64,000 nucleotides of DNA. It comes from Ramlibacter terrae. Lineage in GTDB: Bacteria; Pseudomonadota; Gammaproteobacteria; Burkholderiales; Burkholderiaceae_C. Positions 44,124-54,728 of the stretch are shown in pieces; position 1 is the stretch's first letter; each line of letters starts with the position of its first letter. The notes below the pieces were generated by a model that did no database searches, was not told the origin of the DNA, and worked only from the letters and a program-made list of their open reading frames with translations. The stretch spans positions 2,790,001 to 2,854,000 of the forward strand of contig CP053418.1 of assembly GCA_013127575.1 (NCBI GenBank). The letters run 5' to 3'. The position numbers were made by a program, and so were the translations under genes.

Positions 44124-44471
44124 TTACTTGGAGCGGCCGTCGAAATGGGTGACGGGCACGCTGTCCACATCGAAGTTCTCGAGCGTGCGCAGGTTGACGG
44201 CGGCCATCGGCTTGCCGTCGGGCGCGGTGCCCTCGCCGTACGGGTGGATGCCGCAGGTCGGGCAGAAGCGATGCCGGATCACGTGCTTGTGGAACATGTA
44301 GGTCGCCGCGTCCGCCTCCGGCGTCAGCAGCCGGAACTTGTCGCGCGGCACGAACCACAGCAGCGACGCGCGCCGCGCGCAGATCGAACAGTTGCAGGCC
44401 AGGCCGCTGTCGACCTCGCCTTCGGCTTCGTAGCGGACGCGGCCGCAATGGCAGCTCCCCGTGTAGACCAT
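44124..44471 (-). CDS. GFA family (glutathione-dependent formaldehyde-activating-like) protein
   Basis: An intact 115-residue zinc protein. Two zinc sites are visible: GSCHCGRVRYE with CNCSICA, and HRFCPTCGIHPYG. The fold is that of GFA-family proteins; glutathione or small thiol adducts are proposed ligands. ATG 44471 has GAGGTGACC directly before it; a GTG at 44477 is possible. First gene of the ArsR operon, just downstream of the operator at 44480-44515. Confidence 0.85.
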   Translation of the reverse strand: MVYTGSCHCGRVRYEAEGEVDSGLACNCSICARRASLLWFVPRDKFRLLTPEADAATYMFHKHVIRHRFCPTCGIHPYGEGTAPDGKPMAAVNLRTLENFDVDSVPVTHFDGRSK

Positions 44472-44479
44472 GGTCACCT

Positions 44480-44515
44480 CGCGTTTAGTTAACCGACAGG
44501 TTTAGTTTAGACGCG
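44480..44515. promoter_or_regulatory. probable ArsR-type operator/promoter of the GFA operon
   Basis: An imperfect dyad: outer CGCGT...ACGCG arms and an inner TTAACC-GACA-GGTTTA, with two GTTTAGTT-type direct repeats. The AT-rich block, unusual in this GC-rich window, lies nine bases upstream of the GFA start on the minus strand. Confidence 0.6.
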
Positions 44516-44551
44516 TGGCGGCGGATGTCAAGCAGCTTGCGCTGCGGGGGA

Positions 44552-45000
44552 TTACTGCCCTTTGGCGTGCAGCTTGGCGGCGATGTACTCGCCGTGCGTG
44601 ACGTGCAGCAGGCCCGCCACCTTCGAGACCGGTGGTTCTCGTTCTCGTGGAGGTGGCCGTCGGCGAAAGCCACCTGCCACATGAACTCGACCATGCGCAC
44701 CTTCTGCGGGTGGCTGAAGCGATCGTTCAGCGCGGAGGTGAAGGAGAAGAAGTCGTTGGCGCCGCGCGACTTGTCTTCGGCCAGCTCCACGAGCCGCGCG
44801 ATTTCGTCTTCCGCCAGCGTGAACTTGCGGCGCAGCGCCTCGACCACGGCCTGGCGCTCTTCGCCGGTGGTCGCGGGGTCGGCCCGCATGACTTCGACCA
44901 GCAGCACCGCGGTGGCGAGCTGCAGGGTGCGGTCGTCGGCCGGCGCGCGGCCGGGCGCGGCGGAGAAGGAATCGAAGAGGTCTTTCAGGGCGCGCAGCAT
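44552..45000 (-). CDS. TerB-like protein (frameshifted)
   Basis: A 149-residue soluble helical protein: RTLQLATAVLLVEVMRADPA, LVELAEDKSRGANDFFSFTS and EFMWQVAFADGHLHENENHL, the TerB pattern of acidic metal-binding helices. One CCTGG loss near 44634 breaks the end. It lies five bases after the acyl-CoA dehydrogenase gene and probably shares its transcript; the role there is unknown. Confidence 0.82.
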
Positions 45001-45005
45001 GCGCC

Positions 45006-46169
45006 CTATTTTGCCCCCAGCCCCATCGAGCGGGTGATGACCTCTTTCATGATCTCGTTGGTGCCGCCGTAGATGCGCTGCACCCGCGCGTCGGCGAAGG
45101 CGCGCGTGATCGGGTACTCCCACATGTAGCCGTAGCCGCCGTGCAGCTGCACGCATTCGTCCATCACCTGGCACTGCAGGTCGCTGGTCCAGTACTTGGC
45201 CATGCTCGCGGTGGCCGTGTCGAGCTTGTCCTGCAGGATCAGTTCGAGGCACTTGTCGACGAACACGCGCGCCACCTGCACCTGCGTCTGCAGTTCGGCC
45301 AGCTTGTAGCGGGTGTTCTGGAAAGACGCGACCGGCTGGCCGAACACGCGCCGGTCCTTCACGTACTGCACCGTCCAGTCGATGGCCGCCTGCGCCGCGG
45401 CGACGGCGGTCACGGCGATCTGCAGGCGCTCCCGGGGCAGCTGCTCCATCAGCCCGATGAAGCCGCGGTTCTCGTGCGCGGCGCCGCCCAGCAGGTTTTC
45501 GGCCGGCACGCGCACGTTGTCGAAGAACAGCTCCGAGGTGTCCTGCGCCTTCAGCCCCAGCTTCTTCAGCCGCTTGCCCTTCTCGAAGCCCGGCATGCCG
45601 CGCTCCACCAGCAGCAGGCTCGTCCCCTTGGCGCCGGCGGCCGGGTTGGTCTTCGCGACCACGATCACCAGGTCGGCGTGCCAGCCGTTGGTGATGAAGG
45701 TCTTGCTGCCATTGAGCAGGTAGCTGCCGTCGGCTTGCCGGATCGCGGTGGCCTGAATGCCTTGCAGGTCGCTGCCCGCCGACGGCTCGCTCATGGCGAT
45801 GGCGCCCACCATGTCGCCGGTGGCCAGCCGGGGCAGGTAGCGCTGCTTCTGGTCTTCGGTGCCGTAGTGCAACAGGTACGGCGCGACGATCTCGCTGTGC
45901 AGACCGAAGCCGATGCCGGAGAAGCCGCCGCGCGCGAGTTCCTCCATCTGCACCACCGAATAGAGCTTGTCGACGCCGGCGCCGCCGTACGCCTCGGGCA
46001 GCGTCGCGCACAGGTAGCCGTTGGCGCCCGTCTTGCGCCAGACCTCGCGGTCGACGTAGCCCTGCTCCTCCCACGCCTCGTGGAAGGGGGCGATCTCCTT
46101 GTCCATGAAGCGGCGAAAGGCGTCGCGGAAAGCTTCGTGGTCGGGGCTGAAGACGGTGCGTTCGATCAT
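45006..46169 (-). CDS. acyl-CoA dehydrogenase
   Basis: An FAD enzyme that introduces the alpha-beta double bond in acyl-CoA. It is intact at 387 residues: [35 protein letters not shown], a dimer segment [20 protein letters not shown] and the terminal [19 protein letters not shown]. The C-terminal position of the catalytic Glu seen in medium-chain enzymes is Gly here (YGGT), so the base is probably the Glu in EQLPRERL, as in the isovaleryl/long-chain group. It is divergent from the thiolase and FadJ-like genes. Confidence 0.92.
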   Translation of the reverse strand: MIERTVFSPDHEAFRDAFRRFMDKEIAPFHEAWEEQGYVDREVWRKTGANGYLCATLPEAYGGAGVDKLYSVVQMEELARGGFSGIGFGLHSEIVAPYLLHYGTEDQKQRYLPRLATGDMVGAIAMSEPSAGSDLQGIQATAIRQADGSYLLNGSKTFITNGWHADLVIVVAKTNPAAGAKGTSLLLVERGMPGFEKGKRLKKLGLKAQDTSELFFDNVRVPAENLLGGAAHENRGFIGLMEQLPRERLQIAVTAVAAAQAAIDWTVQYVKDRRVFGQPVASFQNTRYKLAELQTQVQVARVFVDKCLELILQDKLDTATASMAKYWTSDLQCQVMDECVQLHGGYGYMWEYPITRAFADARVQRIYGGTNEIMKEVITRSMGLGAK

Positions 46170-46226
46170 GCGACATGGTAGCGAACGGCCGATGCCTATA
46201 CTGGAAGAAACTGGAGACGAAATCAC

Positions 46227-47425
46227 ATGGAAGCCTACGTTTACGACGCCGTCCGCACCCCCGCGGCAAGGGCAAGAAGGACGGCAGCCTGCACGAGGTG
46301 AAGCCGGTCAACCTGCTGGCCGGCGTGCTCGCCGAACTGCAGCGCCGCAACGACTTCGACACCGGCCGGTCGACGACGTCGTGATGGGCGTGGTGTCGCC
46401 GATCGGCGAACAGGGCTCGGTGATCGCCAAGGTGGCCGCGCTCAAGGCGGGCTGGGACTACCGCTGCGCCGGCGTGCAGCTCAATCGCTTCTGCGCCTCG
46501 GGGCTGGAGGCCGTGAACATGGCGGCGCAGAAGGTGCGCTCGGGCTGGGAAGACTGGTGGTCGCCGGCGGCGTCGAGAGCATGAGCCGGGTGCCGATCGG
46601 CTCCGACGGCGGCGCGTGGGCGCAGGACCCGGAAACCAACGCCGCGACCGCCTTCGTGCCGCAGGGGATCGGCGCGGACCTGATCGCGACGCTGGAAGGC
46701 TTCACGCGCGACGACGTCGACGCGTTCGCCCTCGAGTCGCAGAGGCGCGCCGCCCGGGCGCGCGAAGCCGGCTTCTTCGCCAACTCGGTGGTGCCGGTCA
46801 AGGATTTCCTCGACCAGACCATCCTCGCCGAGGACGAGTTCATCAAGCCGCACACCACGCTGGAAGGACTGGCCGCGCTGCGCCCCGCGTTCGAGCAACT
46901 CGGCGCGATGGGCTTCGACCGGTCGCCATCGCCCGCTACCCGCAGGTCGAGCGCATCCAGCACGTCCACCACGCCGGCAACTCGTCGGGCATCGTCGACG
47001 GCGCGGCCGCCATCCTGGTCGGCAGCGAGCAGGCCGGCAAGACGCACGGGTTCACGCCGCGCGCCCGCATCGTGTCGGCGGCCTTGTCCGGCGACGACCC
47101 GACCATCATGCTGACCGGCCCGATGCCGGCCGCGCGCAAGGCGCTGGCCAAGGCCAACATGACCATCGGCCAGATCGACCTGTTCGAGGTGAACGAAGCC
47201 TTCGCCGCCGTGCCGATGCGGTTCATGCGCGAGATGGGCGTGCCGCACGAGAAGGTCAACGTCAACGGCGGCGCCATCGCGATGGGCCATCCGCTGGGCG
47301 CCACCGGCGCCATGATCCTCAACACCCTGATCGACGAACTGCACCGCCGCAAGCTGCGCTACGGCATGGCCACGCTGTGCGTGGGCGGCGGCATGGGCAT
47401 CGCCACCATCGTCGAAGCGCTGTGA
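46227..47425 (+). CDS. acetyl-CoA C-acyltransferase (thiolase) (frameshifted)
   Basis: It performs the last beta-oxidation step, thiolytic cleavage of 3-ketoacyl-Co[21 protein letters not shown] carries the nucleophilic Cys, [15 protein letters not shown] and [19 protein letters not shown] the His, and [13 protein letters not shown] the second Cys. Four breaks (near 46264, a C-run; 46371, 46557 and 46922, CCTGG) occur; repaired length is about 400. It is followed at 11 bases by the FadJ-like gene, so the two form an operon. Confidence 0.9.
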
Positions 47426-47436
47426 GCCGGGCCACC

Positions 47437-49585
47437 ATGAAGACCATCCGCTACGAACTCGCCGACGGCATCGCCACCCTCACCTTCGACGAGCCGGGCT
47501 CGCCGGTCAACACGATGTGCCTGCAGTGGCAGCAGGACCTGACCGAGGCCGTGCAGCAGGTGCTGCGGGACCAGGACGCGATCCGCGGCATCGTGCTGGC
47601 CTCCGCCAAGAGCACGTTCTTCGCGGGCGCCGACCTCAAGGGCACGATGCGGCTGAAGGCGGAAGACGCGCCGCAGGTGTTCCGGGAGATCGAGCAGGTC
47701 AAGAAGAACTTCCGCACGCTGGAGACGCTCGGCAAGCCGGTCGTTGCCTGCATCAACGGCGCCGCGCTCGGCGGCGGCTGGGAGGTCGCGCTGGCCGCGC
47801 ACCACCGCGTGGCGGTCGACAACCCGAAGATCCAGCTGGGCCTGCCCGAGATCACGCTGGGGCTGATCCCCGGCGCCACCGGCCTCACCAAGATGACGCG
47901 CCTGCTCGGACTCGTCGGAGCGCAGCCTTACGTTCTGGAAAGCAAGCTGTTCAACCCGCGCGAGGCGATGGACCTCGGGCTCGTGCACGACCTGGTGCCG
48001 GCCGCCGACGCGCTGCGTCCGGCCGCGCTCGCCCGGATCGCCGCCAACCCGCAGGCGCAGCAGCCACGGGACGACAAGGCCTACAGGATGCCCGGCGGCA
48101 CGCCGGCCAACCCGAAGATCGCGGGCATGCTGGCCGTGGCGCCGGCGGCGCTGAAGCTGAAGACGCGCGGCCTCTACCCCGCCCCCGAGGCGGCGCTGGC
48201 CGCGATGGTCGAAGGCGCGCAGGTCGACTACGACACGGCCACCCGCATCGAGACGCGCTACCTCGCGCGGCTGATCGTGTCGCCGGTGGCGAAGAACATG
48301 ATCAACACGTTCTTCTTCAACATGAACGCCATCAAGGGCGGGCAGTCGCGGCCCAAGGTGGAAGCCCGCTACAAGCCGCAGAAGGTCGGCATCGTCGGCG
48401 CCGGCATGATGGGCGCGGGCATCGCCTATGCGCAGGCGAGCCGGGGCATCGCCACGGTGCTGAAGGACGTCTCGCAGGACAAGGCCGAGGCTGCCAAGGC
48501 GTACGCGGTCAAGCTCACGCAGCCGCGCGTGGAGAAGGGCCGCATGAGCCCGCACGACCAGCAGGCGCTGCTGGCGCGCATCGTGCCGACGGAAGCCATG
48601 CAGGACCTGCAAGGCTGCGAGCTGGTGATCGAAGCCGTGTTCGAGAACCGGGAACTCAAGGCGCGCGTGACGAAGGAAGCGGAGGCCCTGCTGGCGCCCG
48701 GCGGCTTCTTCGCCAGCAACACCTCCACTCTGCCGATCACAGGGCTGGCCAAGGCAAGCGCACGGCCGGAGAAGTTCGTAGGCATTCATTTCTTCAGCCC
48801 CGTCGACAAGATGAAGCTGGTGGAGATCATCCGCGGCCAGCAGACCGACGACGAGACCGTGGCGCGCGCCTACGACTACGTGCAGGCCATCGGCAAGATC
48901 CCGATCGTGGTCAACGACGCGCGCGGCTTCTTCACCAGCCGCGTCTTCGGCACCTTCGTCATGGAAGGCGCCGCGATGGTCGGCGAGGGCATTCCCGCCG
49001 CGGTCGTGGAACAGGCGGGCTTGCAGGCGGGGATGCCGGTCGGCCCGCTCGCGGTGCTCGACGAGACGGCGCTGTCGCTGTCGGTGCACGTGCTGGACCA
49101 GACCCGCGCCGACATCCGTGCCGAGGGCGGCACGTACATCGCGACGCCGGGCGAACTGCTGGTGGAACGCATGGTCAAGGAGTTCGACCGCAACGGCCCG
49201 CGGCCGGCGGCGCGGGCTTCTACGACTACCCCGGGGAAAAGGGCGCGAAGAAGTTCTTGTGGCCGGAACTGAAGACGCTGTTCGGCAAGCCCGGCGCGAA
49301 GTGGGACATGCAGGACCTGAAGGATCGCCTGCTCTATCGCCAGGCCGTGGAGACCGCGCGCTGCCTGTCCGAAGGCGTGCTGACCAGCGTGCACGACGCC
49401 AACATCGGCTCGATCTTCGGCATCGGCTTCCCGGCCGGACCGGCGGCGCCATGCAGTTCATCTACGGGACGGGCATCGACGCCTTCCTGCGCCGCGCGGA
49501 GGAACTCGCGGCGGAGTACGGGCCGGGCTTCGCGGTGGCGCCGCAGGTGCAGGAAGCGATCCGGCGGTTCCAGCCGCAGTATTGA
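47437..49585 (+). CDS. enoyl-CoA hydratase/3-hydroxyacyl-CoA dehydrogenase, FadJ type (frameshifted)
   Basis: About 716 residues, bifunctional. The N-terminal crotonase domain has STFFAGADLKG and INGAALGGGWEVALAAHHR with the oxyanion residues and a Glu pair (NPKIQLGLPEITLGLIPG). The central NAD domain starts VGIVGAGMMGAGIAYAQA, and IHFFSPVDKMKLVEIIRG carries the catalytic His. The C-terminal domain ends FRRF-like (IRRFQPQY). Losses near 49205 and 49440 are in CCWGG. Together with thiolase and the acyl-CoA dehydrogenase it completes a beta-oxidation set. Confidence 0.92.
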
Positions 49586-49625
49586 GATAGTTGACTCCGG
49601 CAAGCAATCCGCCGAAACTCGGCGG

Positions 49626-50543
49626 ATGGCTTCCGACATCTCCCCCGCCGACGTCAAGGCGGTCCGCGCCTTCAACCGCTTCTACACGCAGCGGATCGGC
49701 GTCCTCAAGCGCTACCTCGACACCGACTTCACGCTCACCGAAGTGCGGGTGCTGTACGAGCTGGCGCACCGCCCCGGGCTCACGGCGAGCGACCTGGTGC
49801 GCGAGCTCGAACTCGACGCCGGCTACCTCAGCCGCATCCTGCGCCGCTTCGAGACCGGGGGCTGGATCGCGCGCGAAGCCGCGCCCCACGATGCCCGCCA
49901 GAGCCTGCTGACGCTGACCGAGGACGGCTACGCCACCTTCGCGCCGCTGCAGCAGAAGTCGCGCGACGAAACCGCCGCCCTGCTCGCCGACGTGGCGCCG
50001 CCGGCGCGGCCGCGGCTGGTGCAGGCGCTGGACACCGTGCACCGGTTGCTGGCACCGCCCGCTCAGCGCCAGGTCACGCTGCGCGATCCGCGCCCCGGCG
50101 ATCTCGGCTGGGTGGTGCAGATGCACGGCGAGATCTATGCGCAGGAGTACGGCTACAGCAGCGAGTTCGAGGCGCTGGTGGCGCAGGTGGCCTCGCAACT
50201 GATCCTGCGCTTCGACCCCGAACGCGAGAAGGGCTGGATCGCCGAGGTCGACGGCGAACGCGCCGGCTCCGTGTTCGTGGTGCGCAAGTCCGCCACCGTG
50301 GCCCAGCTTCGCCTGCTGGTCCTGCGGCCCGAGGCCCGCGGACTCGGGCTGGGCGGACGCCTCGTCGACGAGAGCATCGCCTTCGCGCGGGAGCGCGGCT
50401 ACCGGAAGATGACGCTGTGGACGCACAGCCACGGACGCCGCGCGCCGCATCTACCAGAGCGCGGCTTCGCCTGCGTCCAGAGCGAACCGATGCAGGCCTA
50501 CGGCCGCAAGCTGGTGGCGGAGACACGGGAGCGCAAGCTCTGA
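49626..50543 (+). CDS. MarR-GNAT fusion regulator/acetyltransferase
   Basis: About 306 residues. Residues 1-145 are a MarR winged helix (RVLYELAHRPGLTASDLVRE, GYLSRILRRFETGGWI). Residues 150-306 are a GNAT N-acetyltransferase (VTLRDPRPGDLGWVVQMHGE; VAQLRLLVLRPEARGLGLGG with the acetyl-CoA loop). Near 50441-50465 the text HGRRAPHLPERGF is best read as HLDAARRIYQSAGF, if a two-base loss in CCTGG and one in a G-run are restored; the frame is regained, so the ORF stays open. Such fusions are common in soil bacteria; targets unknown. Confidence 0.87.
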   Translation: MASDISPADVKAVRAFNRFYTQRIGVLKRYLDTDFTLTEVRVLYELAHRPGLTASDLVRELELDAGYLSRILRRFETGGWIAREAAPHDARQSLLTLTEDGYATFAPLQQKSRDETAALLADVAPPARPRLVQALDTVHRLLAPPAQRQVTLRDPRPGDLGWVVQMHGEIYAQEYGYSSEFEALVAQVASQLILRFDPEREKGWIAEVDGERAGSVFVVRKSATVAQLRLLVLRPEARGLGLGGRLVDESIAFARERGYRKMTLWTHSHGRRAPHLPERGFACVQSEPMQAYGRKLVAETRERKL

Positions 50544-51428
50544 ACCGCGCGCTGTGGGCCGCCGCCGCCGCCAGCGTGCTGGTCGGCGCCGGCATCGTCG
50601 CATCGCGCCACGTGGTGGCCGACGTGCCGCCGCTCACGCTCGCCATGCTGCGCTACGCCATCGGTTTCGCCTGCCTCCTCCCCTTCGCCCTGCCCCTGCT
50701 GCGCGACGCGCGCGCGGTGCTGCGCGCGCCGGACCTGCTGGCGATGGCGGCGCTGGGCATCGGCCAGTTCGGCGTGCTGATCGCCTTGCTGAACTGGGGG
50801 CTGCTGCACATCGGCGCGGCGCAGGCGGCGCTGATCTTCAGCCTGTTCCCGCTGCTCACGCTGCTCCTCTCAGCCGCCCCGGGACGCGAGCAACCCAGCC
50901 CGCGCCTGCTCGCGGGCGTTCTGCTGTCGATCGCCGGCGTGGCCGTTTCGCTGCTGCCCAAGCTGCAGGCCGGGCCCGGCGCAGGCTGGTGGGGCGAAGG
51001 CGCGGTGCTGGCCTCGGCCGCCATCGGCGCGCTCTGCAGCGTGCTGTACCGGCCCTACCTGCAACGCTATCCGACGGTGCCCGTTTCGGCTTTCGCGATG
51101 CTGGCATCGGTGCTGTTCCCTGGCCGTGGCGGCGCTGGGCGAAGGCTGGCCCGCGCGCGTACCGCTGCTGGGCGCTCGCCAGTGGGCGGTCGTCGCCTTC
51201 ATCGGCGTGTCGAGCGCGGTCGGCTACTTCTGGTGGCTGTACGCGTTGAAGCACGAGTCGCCGACGCGCGTGACCGTGTTCCTCTCGCTCAACCCGGTCA
51301 CGGCGGCCCTGCTCGGTGCGGTGCTCCTCGGCGAAGCGCTGCGGCCGCACCTGCTGCTGGCGCTGGCGCTGATCGCCGCCGGCCTCTGGCTCGCCACGCG
51401 CGTGCAACGCCGGCCGGCACCGGGATAA
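50540..51428 (+). CDS. EamA/DMT family transporter (frameshifted)
   Basis: A ten-helix inner-membrane exporter of the drug/metabolite superfamily, about 295 residues: LWAAAAASVLVGAGIVASRH, PPLTLAMLRYAIGFACLLPF, GALCSVLYRPYLQRY and VFLSLNPVTAALLGAVLLGE. An extra C turns CCTGG into CCCTGG near 51121, shifting the second half. No ATG or GTG fits the start; a CTG at 50540 with GGGAG upstream is the best candidate, or the start codon itself is damaged. Substrate unknown. Confidence 0.8.
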
Positions 51429-51435
51429 TCGCGGC

Positions 51436-52014
51436 ATGACCGTTGCCCTGCATGCGGAGCCGGAAGCGGACCGGCCCCGGCCCAAGTCGCTCACCGATCT
51501 CTTCGTTTCCTTTTCGATCCTGGCGCTGCAGGGCTTCGGCGGCGTGCTGGCCGTGGTGCAGCGCGAACTGGTGGAGAAGAAGCGCTGGATGACGAGGGAA
51601 GAGTTCGTCGAGGAATGGGCGGTGGCGCAGATCATGCCGGGGCCCAACGTCATCAACCTCGCGATCATGCTGGGCTCGCGCTACTTCGGCTGGCGCGGCG
51701 CGCTGGCGGGCCTGGCCGGCATGCTGACGTTCCCGCTGCTGGTGGTGCTGGGGCTGGCGCTGGTCTATGCGCAGTTCGCCGGCAATCCGAACGTGGCCGG
51801 CGCCTTGCGCGGCATGGGCGCGGTGGCGGCCGGACTGATCACGGCCACCGGACTCAAGCTGGTGACGGCGCTGCAGAAGAACGTGCTGGGCATTCCGCTG
51901 TGCGGGCTGCTCGGCGTGGTGGCGTTCGTGGCCATCGCCTGGCTGAAGCTGCCGCTGCTGTGGGTTTTGCTCGGCGTGGGCGGCGTGGGCTGGGCGCTCG
52001 CCGGAGCAAGCTGA
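51436..52014 (+). CDS. chromate transporter, ChrA domain subunit 1
   Basis: An intact 192-residue half-size ChrA protein: SFSILALQGFGGVLAVVQRE, the signature AQIMPGPNVINLAIMLGSRY, and later hydrophobic helices. Half-size ChrA proteins work as pairs; the second half follows at once. They are thought to expel chromate or related anions. Confidence 0.88.
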   Translation: MTVALHAEPEADRPRPKSLTDLFVSFSILALQGFGGVLAVVQRELVEKKRWMTREEFVEEWAVAQIMPGPNVINLAIMLGSRYFGWRGALAGLAGMLTFPLLVVLGLALVYAQFAGNPNVAGALRGMGAVAAGLITATGLKLVTALQKNVLGIPLCGLLGVVAFVAIAWLKLPLLWVLLGVGGVGWALAGAS

Positions 52015-52015
52015 A

Positions 52016-52596
52016 ATGAACACCGCCACGATCGCCATGGCGGTTTCGGACTGGCTCTCGCTGTTCGGCCACTACCTCGCGCTCTCGCTGCTGTGCGTGG
52101 GCGGCGCCATCACCACGGCGCCCGACATGCACCGCTACCGGTGCAGGAACAGGGCTGGCTGACCGACCCGCAGTTCAGCGCCTCCATCGCCATCGCACAG
52201 GCCGCGCCCGGGCCCAACGTGCTGTTCACCGCGCTGATGGGATGGAACGTGGGGCTGAACGCCGGCGGCCTGCCCACCGCCTTCCTCGGCATGGTGCTGT
52301 GCCCGGGCGGCATCATGATCCCCAGTTCGATCCTCACCTACCAGACGGTGCGCTGGAGCCACGCCAACCGCGACCTGCGCTCGGTGCGCGCGTTCAAGCA
52401 GGGCATGGCCCCGGTGGTGGTGGCGCTGCTGGTCGCTACCGGCTGGATCCTGGCGACGGCCAACGGCTACGACCTGCGCAACTGGCCCCCACGGACCATC
52501 GCCGCCGTGACGACGCTGATCGTGTGGCGCACCAAGGTGCACCTGCTCTGGCTGCTCGGCGCCGGCGCCGTGATCGGCTGGATGGGCTGGATCTAG
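52016..52596 (+). CDS. chromate transporter, ChrA domain subunit 2 (frameshifted)
   Basis: About 193 residues, the partner half: LALSLLCVGGAITTAPDMHR, QAAPGPNVLFTALMGWNVGL (signature) and PSSILTYQTVRWSHANRDLR. One CCTGG loss near 52141 breaks the frame. It starts two bases after the stop of subunit 1 and ends in overlap with the convergent sirtuin gene. Confidence 0.87.
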
Positions 52597-53308
52597 TCCG
52601 AAAGCAGTTCCGGCAGCAGCACGGCCGACTTGCCGCGCACCACGGCATCGGCGGCGTCGTCGAGCTCGCTCGGTTCGGGGTTGACCACGACGACCTTGCC
52701 GCGCGTGCTGCGCGCAGGCCGGCCGCCGGATAGACCACGCCCGAGGTGCCCACCACCAGCATCACATCGCAGCGCTCTGCGGCCTCCCGGGCCGCTTCGA
52801 GTTCGCGCACCGGCAGCATCTCGCCGAACCACACCACCGCCGGCCGGCGCAGGTTGCCGCACACCGCGCAGGCGGGCGGCGCGCCGTCCCGCAGGTTGGC
52901 CGCGTCGCAGCAGCCGCGCGGCGCATCGAGCCAGCGGTCGTCCGCGATGTTGCCGTGCAGCGCCAGCACGTCCGGCGAGCCCGCCCGCTGGTGCAGGCCG
53001 TCGACGTTCTGCGTGGCGACGGTGAGCCGTCCCGCATGCCGCCGCTGGAAATCCGCCACCGCCCGATGGCCTGCGTTGGGCTGCACCTTCGCGATCGTCG
53101 CGCGGCGCGACTGGTACCACTCCCACACCAGCGAGGGCCTGGCGCGGAACGCCTGCTCGGTCGCGAGGTCCTCGGGGCGGAAGTTGGCCCAGAGGCCGGT
53201 CTGCGCATCGCGAAAGGTCGGCACGCCCGACTCCGCGCTCATGCCCGCGCCGCTCAGGAGCACGATCCGCCGCGCAGCGCGCAGCCAGCCGCGGACCGCC
53301 TCGGTCAC
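52593..53308 (-). CDS. sirtuin, NAD-dependent protein deacylase (frameshifted)
   Basis: A 238-residue Sir2 protein that removes acyl groups from Lys using [22 protein letters not shown] is the NAD motif, [13 protein letters not shown] follows, and [10 protein letters not shown] carries the catalytic His. Two Cys pairs (CCDAAN... and CAVCG) bind zinc, and [14 protein letters not shown] is the second NAD segment. One CCTGG loss near 52723 breaks it. It starts at GTG 53308, overlapping the rlmB stop (GTGA). Confidence 0.9.
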
Positions 53309-54038
53309 TGCCGTTGCCGCACCGCCTCGTACAGGCAGATGCCGCTGGCCACCGACACGTTCAGGCTCTCGACCGCGCCCAGCATCGGGATGCTGACCAG
53401 GCCATCGCAGGTCTTGCGCGTGAGCTGGCGCAGGCCCGTGCCTTCGGCGCCGAGCACCAGCGCCGTCGGCGCCTTCAGGTCGGCCTGGTAAAGCGATCCC
53501 GTCGCTTCGTCGCTCAGGCCGAGGCACCAGATGCTGCGCTCCTTGAGTTCGCCGAGCGTGCGCGCGAGGTTGGTGACCATGAAGTACGGCATGGTCTCGG
53601 CCGCGCCGCTGGCCACCTTGGCGACCGTGGCGTTGATGCCGACGGCATGGTCCTTCGGCGCGATCACCGCATGGGCGCCGGCGCCGTCGGCCACGCGCAG
53701 GCAGGCGCCCAGGTTGTGCGGATCGGTGACGCCGTCGAGCACCAGCAGCAGCGGCGGTTCGGTGATCGCGTCGAGCAGGTCGTCGAGCGACTTGACCTGC
53801 GCCAGCGCCTGCACCCGCGCCACCACGCCACGGTGTCCGACACTGCCGGCCAGCTTGGCCAGCCGCAGGCCGTCGGCCTCGATCGCGCGCAGGCCGGCCT
53901 CTTCCGCCTTCTGCAGGAACTGGCGCATCCGCGCGTCGCGGCGAGACGCGTCGAAGTACAGCTCGATGATGGATTGGGGGCGGTGCGCAGCCGCACGCCG
54001 ACGGCGTGGAAGCCGAACAGGACCTTGGGGGAAGACAT
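53305..54038 (-). CDS. rlmB: 23S rRNA (guanosine-2'-O-)-methyltransferase RlmB (frameshifted)
   Basis: A SPOUT methyltransferase for Gm2251 of 23S rRNA. It starts [35 protein letters not shown], then [15 protein letters not shown] and [20 protein letters not shown] are the SPOUT motifs that form the SAM knot. One base is missing in a C-run near 53973. Repaired length is about 244. First gene of a pair with the sirtuin. Confidence 0.95.
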
Positions 54039-54060
54039 GGCTGCGATTATCGCGGCGGGC

Positions 54061-54728
54061 TCAAACCAGCCGTCCCGCCTCGATCGTGATCTTGCGTTCG
54101 CAGCGCTCCGCGATGGCGCGGTCGTGCGTCACCAGCACCAGCGTCGTGCCGAGTTCGCGGTTCAGGTCGAACATCAGCTGCATCACCGTCTCGCCGGTGG
54201 CGAAATCGAGGCTGCCGGTCGGCTCGTCGGCCAGCAGCACGGCCGGCTGCACGACGAAGGCGCGCGCCAGCGCCACCCGCTGCTGCTCGCCGCCGGAGAG
54301 CACCTTCGGATAGTGGCCCAGCCTTTCGCCGAGGCCCACGCGCGCCAGCATGTCGGTGGCTGCCTTGCGCGCATCCCTGCGCCCGGCCAGTTCGAGCGGC
54401 AGCATGACGTTCTCCAGCGCCGTCAGGTTGCCCATGAGCTGGAAGCTCTGGAACACGAAGCCCACCGGCGCGCCCGCAGGGCGGCACGGTTGTCCTCGTC
54501 GAGCGCGAAGAGGTCCTGCCCCGCGAGGCGCACCGTGCCCTTCGTCGGCGTGTCGAGGCCCGCCACGATGGACAGCAGCGTGCTCTTGCCCGACCCGGAG
54601 GCGCCCACGATGGCGGCAGTCTCCCCGGCCGACAGGGAGAAATCGATATCACGCAAAATGTCCAGCGTGCCGGTCGAATCGGTGACCGACTTGGAAACGT
54701 GTTCTACGGAAATGATGGGTTCAGACAT
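54061..54728 (-). CDS. ABC transporter ATP-binding protein, YbbA-like (frameshifted)
   Basis: A 222-residue ATPase: Walker A AIVGASGSGKSTLLSI, Q-loop VGFVFQSFQLM, signature VLSGGEQQRVALARA, Walker B AVLLADEPTGSLD, and H-loop LVLVTHDRAIA. It belongs to the MacB/LolD group that drives export or lipoprotein release. One CCTGG-type loss near 54475 breaks the frame. It is divergent from tesA with overlapping start codons, as ybbA and tesA are neighbours in many proteobacteria. The partner permease is not here. Confidence 0.9.
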
